Assembly (NCBI GenBank): GCA_033032175.1
Contig: CM065321.1
Coordinates: 6,098,501 to 6,162,500, forward strand
DNA length: 64,000 bases
Origin: Saturnia japonica
Taxonomy: Eukaryota; Arthropoda; Insecta; Lepidoptera; Saturniidae
Direction of reading: 5' to 3'
Shown here: positions 1-10,512 of the stretch, piece by piece
How the letters are laid out: every line of letters begins with the position of its first letter
How positions within the stretch are numbered: the stretch's first letter is position 1
Notes under the pieces: generated by a model
Told to the model about the DNA's origin: nothing
Database searches by the model: none
Seen by the model: the letters and a program-made list of their open reading frames with translations, nothing else
Translations under genes and position numbers: made by a program

Positions 1-165
1 CATTTCTCAGTAGCAGCTCGGAATTTGGGTTTGTGCCCGATTAATGGCAATAGGCTCGCCTCCTATGACATGGAACCTAAAATCATACACGGCTTTGTGG
101 GTGTACATTATAGTACACCTCTGTCTAACCCTTCGGCGTTACAGGCGTGATGGTATGTATGTATG
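1..165 (+). repeat. 3' end of a non-LTR retroelement (LINE-derived repeat)
   Basis: The stretch carries the wording typical of the 3' part of dispersed lepidopteran LINE-derived repeats (a GTTAATGGCAATAGGCTCGC-like segment, then GTGGGTGTACATTATAGTAC) and ends in GGCGTGATG followed by short GTAT repeats, which look like a simple-sequence tail. It has no open frame of note. It continues off the left edge. Assignment is from remembered family resemblance, not from a search. Confidence 0.4.
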
Positions 166-169
166 TATC

Positions 170-330
170 AACGACATTCTGTAGTCCACGCGAGCGCAGC
201 CGCGGGCACGGCTATTTGATAATTATATGAATAGTTCCAAAACCATGATGGTAATGATAAATTTGATAATACAAAGAATATGAGACGCTGTATCCAAGTT
301 CCAGATTTTCCCCCAAATTCAGTTTATTTG
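170..330. repeat. Dispersed repeat, copy 1 of a pair (second copy 17455-17615)
   Basis: Matches 17455-17615 over about 160 bp: both have GCTGTAGTCCAYGCGAGCGCAGCC-type sequence, then a GGGCACRGCT end motif, then AATAGTTCCAAAACCATGATGG and a run ending ATCCAAGTT-CAGATTTTC. The similarity runs past the Helitron-like end motif into its flank, so the repeat unit is larger than that end. Confidence 0.6.
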
Positions 331-1167
331 GTGGTGTACCGTGGTAGTTCGAACGATAAAAATAACTGAAAGGTGAACCTCGGCGAATAGTCAGTTACAA
401 AATAGTATGTAGATTCGTAGGCAGGTGAGGATCTAGGAAAATCATCTTAATAAATCCTAAACGAAATTTAATTTGTAATCAAATTATTGTAGAAAATTCT
501 ATTTCTTTTTTTATAATGACTGTGTAATGTTGAATTTTTGAGAAACTTCAATCGAATACCCCTCTAAACTGAAACTCTAGATCCGCGCCTGATATTAATA
601 ATGCAGATGTCAATGGGCGACAAAATGATCTGGGTAAGTGGGGTAAATTTGAATTTCATATTTGGAAAATAAATCTTGCATAGTTCGGTATGTGAGAAAA
701 AATTAGGTAAGTAAGTACCTACTTATTCGTTCACCAAAAAATGCGCATATTTGAGTGGGATTCACAAATGACTACCCGGATGTGATTGTATTTTAAATTT
801 TTTAACATGCTCTGTGGTCTGTTCTGTGGTGGTTTTTATTTGACGACTGCGAAAAAGTGTTATGTTTTTCGAGTGCATGTAGGTACAGTATGCCTATTTC
901 TTTGGCACGCTTTGTAGCATAAACGGCTTGATGGCTTTTAGCATACTAGGTTTCGTTATATTCGTCTTAATTGCGAGAGTGACATAGGCTATATAGGAAT
1001 CAATATAAATCAAATATAAGGGAATCAAATAAAAAGGAAAAATATAAAAATATACTTTCAATAAATTTTTTTTGTTGATATCTGGTTTTTTTTTTTCTTT
1101 TTAATAATTTAGCTTGTTTATTTCCTTTTTAATAATTTATCCATAAACTTTCACTTTTTTATATTTG
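331..1167. other. Intergenic AT-rich DNA, no feature recognised
   Basis: No convincing exon, RNA or element end was seen. I looked here for the next exon of the GST to the right (which would lie at lower coordinates) and found none. The stretch has poly-T runs near 1085-1100. Confidence 0.5.
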
Positions 1168-1395
1168 GGACTAGCCGTGCCCGCGGCTTCACTCGCGTGG
1201 TCGCAGAAGAAAGCGTATAAAAATCGTAGTTTCTTAAAACTTTGGTAAAATTTTATTGAATTAAGATATAGTGATCTATTTATTTTTAATTAGGACCAAA
1301 TATCTAAGCTTTTAAACAATAAAAGATATCAAAATCTGTCAGTAATTTCTGCATGATGCACGCACTACGGCAAACCTCAATCATTTATATAGATT
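1168..1395 (-). repeat. Helitron-like repeat fragment, 3' end
   Basis: Begins on the plus strand with ACTAGCCGTGCCCGCGGCTT, the reverse complement of the end motif seen repeatedly in this window (for example 30118-30140, 19155-19190, 25845-25875). Such ends are typical of non-autonomous Helitron-like repeats that are very common in Lepidoptera. The family call is from memory; no hairpin or TC/CTRR analysis was possible beyond reading the ends. Confidence 0.45.
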
Positions 1396-1469
1396 TTTAC
1401 ATTTAAACGGAAAGGGTAAGTTCCATAAGGGTGGAAATGTTGTTTGTAAAATAAATTTAAATAACTTAC

Positions 1470-1617
1470 CATAACAGATCTCAATCGAGGAAACAAAACA
1501 CCACAATCAAAGAACAGTCTCTGGGTAATGGTAGCTCGCTTCCTTTTGTCAGGCGGATAAAGATACGAATGTTGGGGCTTACCGTAGTTGTCGATCAGAT
1601 AGAGTATTATTGCGTGG
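1470..1617 (-). CDS. GST exon 3 (DSHAI to domain linker)
   Basis: Acceptor ATTTCAG; begins by completing Ser72, then HAIILYLIDNYG, the typical end of the N-terminal domain, then the linker with PPDKRKRATITQRLFFD. Ends after a Met codon at a GTAAGT donor, phase 0. 148 bp. Confidence 0.82.
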
Positions 1618-2893
1618 CTGAAATGAAAAAGATTTCTATAGATAGAAAATAGGTATAAATTAGTATGTGTCCACGGTGTTCACGTTACATCGGGTTCTGC
1701 ATGAATTCGGTCGAATTTAGTTTTTACATTAGTCGATGTCAGAAGTGCACGATGGACGACGAAAGTGTAGTCTTGTGGTAGTATTTAAGATGACGTAATG
1801 GAGTAAAAAGAAAACAGTGGGTTTACCGTTTAAATGTTATGTTTGTGGTCATGTCGGGTTTTATTCTACAGGATGGGTTTCTCTTCAGCAAACAAAATTA
1901 AAGTTTCAGCGTCAACATCCATGCTGCACGTGCGTTTAACAAAAAGAACGCTGAAATGACCTGACAAGAAGGAAGCGGGGCGTCGATACCGGCGCGAGCT
2001 CGTTCACACTACCCCCGTCCGGGAGTTTTGCTGGTGCTCCGCAGTGACAAAACCGGTGAAAATTCCGAGCACGGCATTTTTACCGGGTCCGACTAAATAT
2101 GAACAGTGTCATAGAAAATGTACATTTACATGTATATAGGAGCTCAGCAAATTAACGTGACTGTCCCCGATGCTATGATGATGAGCGCTACAAAACTACA
2201 ATCCAAACACAACGGTGACCATCTAAATATCTGCAATCCATCGGCGGTCCCACTTTCATGCTGGCTTTACTTACACTTTTATGGTTAAAGTGGATTTTAC
2301 ATTATTAGCTTTGACTATACAGGCGTACCTATATATTGTAATCGACGATTATTTATTAGATAAGACCTAATCAAAGGTATTTTTCACATTTTATACATTT
2401 AGGTAAACAGTTTATTAGGTTTCTAGTCTATGTAGATATTCTATAAAAACATGACTTGGAATCCTCTTTCAAAATATTATTATAAAATGTCATACGGATA
2501 AATGGGTGAAGTTAACGATTTATGTAGCTTTATTTTCGATGAACATTATAAATTAATTTATGTGAAATGCGAAAAGAAAATACCTGTCTCCCAACGAATA
2601 ATCTCCTTCGTCATATATTGGTATGGTTTTCATAGGGTTTTTCTGAAACAAAATAATAATATTGTAATATTAAATAAGATCTTTTGAAAACAGCCTAATT
2701 TTCTGTAATTTATTATAGAGATAATAAAAAAGCTTACTTTTTTGAAATCAGGAGTATCTTGTTCACGTAAGAGAGGATTCAAATCTTTCTGTTCGACAGC
2801 CAGACCCAAAATGTCGATGATCATCATTATAGTCCTTGAGGGCGGACTGGCGTCCGATTTGTATAATACAGCCTTGTATTTCCCAGTATCCAT
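1470..2893 (-). CDS. Glutathione S-transferase, delta/epsilon-type (exons 1-3, incomplete)
   Basis: Three exons on the minus strand join in frame: 2738-2893 (52 codons, phase 0), 2584-2642 (phase 2) and 1470-1617, giving 121 residues. They encode the thioredoxin-like N-terminal domain of an insect GST, a detoxification enzyme that conjugates glutathione to electrophiles. The ASPPSR segment (residues 15-20) holds the likely catalytic Ser16. The KTIP motif (57-60) carries the cis-proline, with Lys where many relatives have His. The DSHA motif (71-74) binds the glutamyl end of glutathione and is split by intron 2. All donors are GTAAG or GTATT and all acceptors end CAG. The start ATG at 2893 gives the normal short N-terminus. 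The helical C-terminal domain should follow exon 3 at coordinates below 1 and is not in the window. The N-terminal wording (LYKSDASPP) favours the epsilon class over delta. Confidence 0.85.
2584..2642 (-). CDS. GST exon 2 (cis-Pro strand)
   Basis: A 59-bp exon, too short to stand out as an ORF. TTTCAG acceptor; codes KNPMKTIPIYDEGDYSLGD plus two bases (AG) of Ser72; GTATTT donor. The phase matches exon 3, which begins with C and completes an AGC serine. Confidence 0.8.
2738..2893 (-). CDS. GST exon 1 (start codon to Lys52)
   Basis: Codes residues 1-52, from the start codon through the first beta-alpha-beta unit, ending in two Lys codons at a GTAAGC donor. Continuing the open frame past this donor gives non-GST residues, so the donor is real. 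Confidence 0.82.
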
Positions 2894-3079
2894 TTCTTGA
2901 GGTGCCTTGGCTCCCTTAATACTTCACTTAAAACACAGAATAGTGACAGTTACTTTTTAATGCTAATTTAATCTAAAAGAGTTACAATTAACCGCATATA
3001 AAACAAGCTAAATTAATAAAAAGGAAACAACAAACCGGATTGCAAGAAAAACACGACAAAAAAATATATTTTTCTATTT

Positions 3080-3330
3080 TTAACCGATTTAAAAAAAAAA
3101 AAGACTGGTTACTCAATTCGAATGTATATTTTTTTGATTGATGTACAGCTATAACTTCTTTGTTTATGAACCGATTTCGATGATTCTTTTTTGTTGGAAA
3201 TGGGATACCTCAACGTTTTTTCTATTTTAATTTCATTGGCATTGGATCTTAAACTTCCAAGATATAATAGAAAACGCCTCAAAATCATTGACCTTGGTTT
3301 TCTTTTTTTGTTAATACCTAATTGTCTTGT
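3080..3330 (+). repeat. Dispersed repeat (copy also at 18359-18600)
   Basis: Shares with 18359-18600 the order TTCGxATGTAT, poly-T, CATAACTTCTTTGTTTATGAACCGATTT, a GATGATTCT block and a following TTTTAATTYYATTGGCATT segment. A spurious 119-codon frame runs through it; it has no recognisable protein and is explained by the repeat. Confidence 0.55.
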
Positions 3331-6300
3331 TGCTTTTTATTATAACAGATTTCCAGACGTCGTAGTTAAATATTATATAGCCTCTATCACTCCCACAATT
3401 AAGGCAAACCTAACGACACCTCGTATGTCAAAATCCTTCAAGCTGACATTAGGCTACAGAACGTGCCAAAGAAATAGACATACACAGGTCAATACAGGTT
3501 TAAAGGAGAACATAACCCTCCTTTTTAGTAGTCGGGTAAAATGTGTATAGGTAATATTGTACCTAATAAACTCGGCAGTCGGCACCTACGCACTTCTATG
3601 AAAAATTAAATTTACTGTTCTTTTAAAATTGCCAACGCGACGTGTTATATCCAGTTAAATTACACTGTTTATTTGTCAAGGGCAATGTCCAAACAAGTAC
3701 TCTGTGATCCAAACTGTCAGATGCCAAACTTTATTATGATATCAATAGATGGCGTCAATTTGAACGTAGGATTCATGATAAGTTTGCGTTTGAAAAATAT
3801 AGTGCTAAGGAGTGTATAATAATTATCTACACATAAAAATTATACTCATTATCTAAAGATAAGTTGAATTTTTTTTTATTATAAAGCAGTAGGTACATAA
3901 TGTCTACGTTCATAACTCTCGGACTATAAATTAATATACATACATAATTATCATCTTCGTTAAAACAATTATGGCGGTAATTTTGAATTCAAATTATGTA
4001 TGTGAATAATAATACTATGTACAAACATTTGCTCATAGTTAATAAGACTGCCACTGTCAATTGTAACCACCGTTTTTGATTGATGATTGTTTATCAAACG
4101 TATTATTCAATTGAGAATATTAACGTACATGTCCATGGTCCGCTGTGGATTGTTGTGCATAATTCTACAATATTTTACATAAATATTGTTTATGTAGGTA
4201 CTATCCTTATATATCTATCTCAGTTCGTCCGACTGTCTGTCTATTAGTGCGTTTATAACTCACAAACCACTTGGTGAATATTTATTATTATTTTATAGAT
4301 GTTTTTACTAAAAAGGTTTTGGGCACGCTTTCTTGATTAAGCTTCTAAAACCGTTAAACATAGGAAAATAGAAACACAATACAAAATAGGTACGTACCTA
4401 ATAAAACAATCTTCTTGTACAATAGGTTATAGGTACAAGATATCTGTTTAAACTAGAAAGATCTAAAACTAACTATAACTAACTTTAAACCACGATAAGT
4501 AATTTAATATTATAGAAGAAATCAAAAATATTATTTTGTTAGAAATATACGTGAAACAACAAATAAATGAATTTTATGTTTTATGTATTATACGCATAAC
4601 TTGTAGGAGACTTTCAAAATTGTATGTACTTTGGAATTACCCTGTAGGTTTTGATAATCGGTTTGTAAGCGTTATGTTAACCATGAAAGAACGGACAGAA
4701 GTCATTCTATATGAGTTCCGTTTTTTTTTCATTATGATTTATGGAACCCTAAAATGTCTTATTCGTTGCTATTAAATTAAATTCTTTTAATCAAGTCTTT
4801 TCGGTGTATTTTCTTTCCCGATAGGGAAGTGCAAGTCCGCACCTTGTTACCGGCGCCCATATAGAGATGTACTGAAGACATTGTATGTAGCAGGAATGTG
4901 CGTTGTTACACTTTTGCTCGTACCTTGTAATAAACTTTTTATTTCAGTATATTTTTTTTTATTATGCGCTTATTTGCACATGTTAGCCCCATTGTAGCAT
5001 AACACAACCTATACATAAATAAAATTTATCTATTAAATAATAACATTAATTGATTTTAACAAACTCATGAGGTTGCGTGAGTGGACGTATCTACATATCC
5101 CCTAATTTCTTATTATCTACATATACTAACGTTTAGTCTATTCAAAACAAATAAAAATGTACCTAATTAACCATAGTGTTATCTAAGTTTCGTATAGTAG
5201 CATTCGAATATATTTAACAGCGGTCTTTCGGTGCAAACTTAAACTTATTACTGCCGGACATCGAATTCCTAGATAATTTTCATGGATCCTGAGAACCGAA
5301 TTGCAATAGCTATACTTAGGTACAAAGTACAATGTGTACAATATTGTTTAAATACAAATTAGAATGCCCACTGTGTCTAGTTTATAATATATTATACATC
5401 AATAAAGTTTACAACGACGTCGACGGTTTAATGTTGCCAACGATTACTTAGTTAACTAGGTACTTATTTCTGCTTTTCGTATGTAGTATCCAAGAGTTTT
5501 TTCTTCTACATTCTGTTCCCCGGCACCGCGGCACCGGTTCGAGATAAGGTCGCGGCCTTGTGTTAGTTGCCTCATAATTTGCAAGCTGAGCCCAGTCTTA
5601 TAATTATATTGTTAGGTTTAATGAAACAAATAGTGACGCTCTTATATACGTTGTATAGTCACTGAGGTCAAACGAGTTGCGATTCTATTCCTGAATTTCT
5701 ACATAGCATAAACCATCCAAACTATGTATTCGATTTTTTTTAAGAATCCAATTTTTGCACATCTTTTTACCGCACAGCCTTAAATTTTAGAATAATTTGT
5801 ACCTATCTGTATTCTATGTAGGAAATAATTTAAAAACTTGAACTTTAAAGAACTTATAATTTAAAAACTTTCGAAATTAAGTACATAAAATAATGCATAT
5901 TTTATTTTATAAGAATTATGCGTTTAGAACTAAAAAGGTAAGACTTGTCTTGCATACAAGACGAAATTAAGTTTAGGTACCTACTTACCGATACAATGGG
6001 GGGCGCCGTGGATTAGGCTCTTCCATCACTTTAGTAAACGATAATCAGTTGAATAGTTTTAATAACAAATTTATTGTTAGGTACTAAGGCAGTTGAGTAA
6101 GCTTCTTGAGGGAAGTATTAAGCCACAGTAGGACCACTGAGAAATACCTACTTATTCTTTTTTCATCGACGCCGTTTCATTGATTGCATGCGCAGTGAAA
6201 ACAAAGGCTATGTTTGCTAGTGTTGCCGTTCTAAATAGTCATACTGTGAAGAAAAATTCCAATTAAATGTTTAGCTAAAGCGTTATAATTTTAAAAGTTA

Positions 6301-6343
6301 TATTTTTTAATAGTATTTTTTAATCATTCGTTATTATTATCTT
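3331..6343. other. Intergenic DNA without a recognised gene
   Basis: Largely AT-rich. Two small GC-richer patches stand out, near 4820-4880 and 5515-5575 (the latter with CCGCGGCACCGG), but neither has an open frame, an exon with splice sites or an identifiable repeat end. GTAGGTACCTA-type words typical of lepidopteran DNA are frequent. Confidence 0.4.
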
Positions 6344-7024
6344 CACTCATGGACATATTTAGAAGAACGCAATAAAAAGCTAGACTATCTGAAAATATTT
6401 ATTTAATACTGGCTATATTATACCAGTATTATGCAATTTAAAAAGTATGTATTTAAAAAACATGCTATTATCGCGCACTAAAAATTATAAAACATCTCTT
6501 GGCTCCATCACCAGACTCTCGTTACCAAGCCCAATCTATTGGACTCGTCAAAACAAATCATATGAGCCTAAGCTTGCGGGGTTTGCTGTTAGCTAATTAG
6601 CTAATGAAGATTTCCACTATCCATCCACCTCCTGGGTCTAAAATCAGATAAGCTTCAAAATACCAAATTACTGTGTTGTCATCCGAACTACATTATACAT
6701 ACAAAGTTTCATTTCGATACGACAATCAGAAGTAGATTAAAATTTACTTCCAAGATTTGATTATATTGTTTCTTAGTTACCAAGTGAAGTCAATAAAAGA
6801 TTTTCAATAGAATTTTACGTATAACTTAGATTTAATTTGATTTTAGTTGTTGTTATGGTTTTTGCCGTTTTTAACAAATTTAACATTAGTTCTGTTTTTT
6901 TTTTTTTTTTTGAGAATTAATTGTTATTATTAAGTGAAGGAAAGAGTGAAGTACTCAGGTGTCTAAAGCTGTTAATTTAATTTACAATGGTTACACTTAC
7001 AATGAAGTGGCTTAAACATTCGAG

Positions 7025-7230
7025 TGTCAAAGTCTGTGACTTTTCGCAATGTTAAACGATATCGGCAGACTGGAGAATATACAAGACGTAGAGGATAAAG
7101 TCGCAAAAGAGTAACAACTGAGAGGGATAACAGATTTATTGTAAGCAGTGTCCTGAGAAACCGCAATTCGACTTCTTCCGAGGTACGAAACAAGCTGCAG
7201 GAAGTTCGACAAGTGACAGCTAGCACCAAA
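7025..7230 (+). pseudogene. Tc1-like transposase, N-terminal part
   Basis: Read in pieces on the plus strand this gives a Tc1-type DNA-binding region: RYRQTGEYTRRRG, then SRKRVTTERDNRFIVSSVLR, then EVRNKLQEVRQV. It contains an in-frame stop after the GRPR-like arginine stretch and is cut off by the nested LINE insertion. It is non-functional. Confidence 0.7.
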
Positions 7231-8162
7231 ACGATTAGAAAATCAAAATATGTTTTATTCAATTTAAGCCCTAAGAAGGCATTTATGAATATCAAAACAC
7301 TACCACCGGTTCGGAAACCATCCCAGTCATCGAGAAGAACCGACAAGAAACTCGATCGGATTTATCAACATCTTATTATCTTAATTTTTTTAATTGGTAT
7401 TACAGTATTTTATTTTATACAGTTATTATCATTTTCAGTAGATGTACAGAGAGGAAATCACATCCAGACATCACCATCATTAACGTAATCAGCCACCCTA
7501 TAATACCCCTTTGACAATAAAACCAGCTTAACATGATTCTTGAACTTATTATCCGGTAAATCGGCAATGTGCTTAGGAAATTTATTATAGAACCTAACAC
7601 AAATACCTAAAAAACTTTTATTTGTTTTACTAAGTCTCAAAGACAGAATTACTATTTTATATTTATTTCTAGTATTAGAATTGTGCGTGTTAGTTACAAG
7701 TTCAAAATTATCTTTATTTTTCCGAACATACATTATATTTATTTCCAAGATGTATTGGGAAGGTAAAGTTAAGATACTAAATTCTTGAAATTTATTCCTC
7801 AATGATTCGCGTGGTCCCATATCATAAATTGCTCGAACTGCCCGTTTTTGTAATACATATATTGTATCTACCTCAGCTGCTGAACCCCACAGTAAAATAC
7901 CATAGAATATTAAACTGTGGAACTAAGCGAAGTAGACCAGCCTAGCAGTAGAAATATCAGTTAACTGGCGAATCTTACGCAGTGCGTATGCAGCGGAGCT
8001 TAATTTCCCTGCCAAGGTTTTAATGTGAGGACCCCATTGTAATTTTGCATTTAGTGTGATGCCTAAGAATACAGTATTATCAACCATGCCTACTATGTTT
8101 TTTTCTATCTTAATATTACTTTCAACACGTTGTACATTGGGTAAGGCAAATCTGATACATTT
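7227..8162 (-). mobile_element. CR1/Jockey-like LINE, 5'-truncated 3' end, nested in the Tc1 element
   Basis: On the minus strand this reads as the C-terminal end of a non-LTR reverse transcriptase ORF. From about 8162 down it runs through a VDNTVFLGITLNAKLQWGPH-like segment and the RAIYDMGPRESLRNKF motif. It ends in the wording around YNKFPKHIADLPDNKFKNHV and DYVNDGDVW near 7470. The 3' untranslated part (7227-7460) is shared with a second copy at 34766-35235. It sits inside the Tc1 transposase between the HTH and the catalytic domain, so it inserted after the Tc1 element. Confidence 0.75.
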
Positions 8163-8935
8163 TACCTACATGCCCATCAGAGGCCCTTTGCTCACCGTAG
8201 ATCATCGAGTAACTCGTTCCAACTTTGCTTGTTCACATCGAAATTGGGGTGATGACGCTTGGGGAAAAGTACTCTTTACTGACGAGTCCAGATTCTGTCT
8301 TAAGTCAGCAGATCGAAGGGTCAAAGTATGGAGAAGAACCGGAAAAAGATCCGCTGTTTGTAACATTGTTGGAAGAGAGCCTTATGGTGGAGGGTAAGTA
8401 GGTATATATATATATATGGTATGGGGTGATATTCGCTTAGGAACACGTATGAAGCCTCACATCGTAGAAAACGGATCCCTGACTGCGGCAAAATACGTAA
8501 CAGATATTTTGTAGCAGATTGTGATGACTTTTGCCCCATTCATGGAGGATAATTTTCTTTTAATACGCGATAATGCTCGTCCTCATGCTGCGGGGCGGTA
8601 GTATCGGAGTACCTTACTGAGGTCGGAAACCAAGTTTTGGTGTGACCAGCACGCTCACCAGACTAAATCCGACAGAAAATATTTGTGATAAACTGGGAAA
8701 ACAAATCTAGCACTAGCTAACTTTAAGGATCTCAAAACTGCATTGGTTGAAGAATGGAACCTAATACCACAAAGATTCATTGTCAATTTAATAAAAAGTA
8801 TGCCCAGACTGATGCTGGCAGTTTTGACCGCGAGAGGATTACTAAATACTGATTGTGGCACCCATTATGAAAGAAAAAGAAAACAGTTGCTAGAGCAATA
8901 TTCAATTTTCATTATGATGGATCAAAGTTTCTTAT
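8163..8935 (+). pseudogene. Tc1-like transposase, catalytic part
   Basis: Begins with RGPLLTVDHRVTR, followed by VLFTDESRF (first catalytic Asp), VWGDIRLGTR, LLIRDNARPH (second Asp), and NPTENICDKLG, which holds the catalytic Glu of the DD34E type. The end MPRLMLAVLTARG resembles the usual Tc1 C-terminus. A stop follows YVTDIL, a short (TA)n insertion lies near 8402-8418, and frameshifts occur around 8600. Confidence 0.75.
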
Positions 8936-9159
8936 AATTAAAATACTGAGCGTACTGTCTCTAATTTGTTTTTTTTTTTTCGTTTAGTCAATTTTTTTTG
9001 TGTTCAAAAATTTTAATTTAATTAATTGATTCTATACAAAGAATTTTAAAAGATAATTTAAACAAGAAGATTTTAGATTTTTTTAATTTGAAATAAATCT
9101 GTTTTAACTTTAATTTACTCCTTTTTTATTGCGTTCCTCTAAATATGTCCATGAGTGTA

Positions 9160-9800
9160 TATTAATAAATCTGTAATTATGTCAGTACATGTTTTTTTTT
9201 TTTCAAATTTTCCGTTAGATTTACTCTATGAAGGACACTGATCACGCATATGACATTCTGTCTATCTGATTGTATGTCCGGATTTAACTCAAAAACGGTT
9301 TGACCGATTCTTATGAAATTTTGTACACGAGAAGCTTACGTCATTGGTCTATTGATAAGCTATATGAATTTTCGATGATACTTTTAGAAATATAGGTAAA
9401 GAAATTGTTATTTCATAGTTGATTTCGATGGAAATATGTATACGAGAAATTTATCTCATTAAATGATTGATAGGCTATAAGTATTGTAAATAATAATTTT
9501 AGATATCGTACAAAAAGAAAAAAATATAATCATCAACCAATTTTGATGAAATTCTATACTTCCTATCGTATTCTAAAATTGACAGGCTATAAGAATCGTC
9601 GATAATACATTTAGGAATTGTAAAAAAAAGTTTCAACAAATTTTTATGTCACGGGAAGTATAATATGAAATTTCTCAATTTATCGACTATATTATGTAAT
9701 TGTCAATAATATGAGCAAAAATAAAACTACGGGATGTAAATAACTACTGCTTTTTTTGTAGAAACAAACGCGTGCCGCGTGCACGCTTTATATCTCTAAT
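9160..9800 (+). repeat. Helitron-like non-autonomous repeat
   Basis: Starts ATTAATAAATCTGTAATTATG, carries the typical interior wording GTCCGGATTTAACTCAAAAACGG with TTGACCGATTCTTATGAAAT, and ends near AACAAACGCGTGCCGCG. Partial copies with the same interior occur at 41450-41760, 45955-46330 and, reversed, 48180-48350. It abuts the right end of the Tc1 element. Confidence 0.6.
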
Positions 9801-9834
9801 ATGATAGTTACAAGGTATCTTTTCTCTTTTCTTT

Positions 9835-9905
9835 TTAGGTTTTAGTGTTATGGCTACAATCTCACCTAATGTTAAGTTACGACGTGGCCCGAGATACGAG
9901 ATACG
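9835..9905 (-). repeat. SINE tail fragment
   Basis: Plus strand reads GTTATGGCTACAATCTCACC, the reverse complement of the tail of the tRNA-derived SINE copies at 23540-23825 and 49640-49925. Only the tail is present. Confidence 0.45.
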
Positions 9906-10512
9906 AACCAATAAGCTATTTCTTACTATTTTAATTTTGATCTTTTATTAAGTAGGTTCAATCCAAATGCATGAGAGTAGATAGTGTATAAAACTGCACA
10001 TAACTAGGTAATAAAACACTAGTGTGATAATATTAAAAACCGTGCCTTAAACACACACTCGTGTTTTAATACCCCCCCCTTATGCAAACATTTTATAAAT
10101 ACTTTTATACACCGTTAAATTATAATTTTGAAGAAATTAAAAAAAATACATTAGGTATTATTATTAATGGCTTCATCATGTCGCACTTCCGTCGCATTAA
10201 AAAGAATAACTTCAAAAATATTTCAAATTTATTAATAGTATAAATTTGACTTTGTTAAATATGTAAATAATGAGCAATTTTACCGTGAAATATATAATTT
10301 GCATAATAATTTGCATTAATCATATAATTATAACAAATAACATACCTATATGTTTTAATCTTATTAATTCTAACATACCTATATTTTTTTAAACCACAGA
10401 AGTATATAAGGAAACTTAAACATACATTTTTGCATACGAACTGGCACTAAGTAAGTTAGTTTTTATCTAACTGGAAACCTTTATGAATATGAAAAGATAT
10501 TTTCAGATAATT

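Larger units (their letters stand above)
6344..9157 (+). mobile_element. Tc1-like DNA transposon, degenerate, interrupted by a LINE
   Basis: The left end (6344 onward, CACTCATGGACATATTTAGA) and the right end (reverse complement ending at 9157) are inverted repeats matching over about 36 bp with one or two differences. A TA follows the right end; at the left the expected TA reads TT. Between them lies a plus-strand Tc1-type transposase in pieces: the HTH region at 7025-7230 and the catalytic region at 8163-8935. The transposase is broken by stops, frameshifts and the nested LINE fragment at 7227-8162. Removing the insert leaves about 1.9 kb, near the usual size for Tc1 elements. Confidence 0.8.

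Noticed and set aside
3191..3550. 119-codon plus-strand frame
   Set aside because: Its first half is a dispersed repeat with a copy at 18359-18600, the start codon is not ATG, and no domain is visible.
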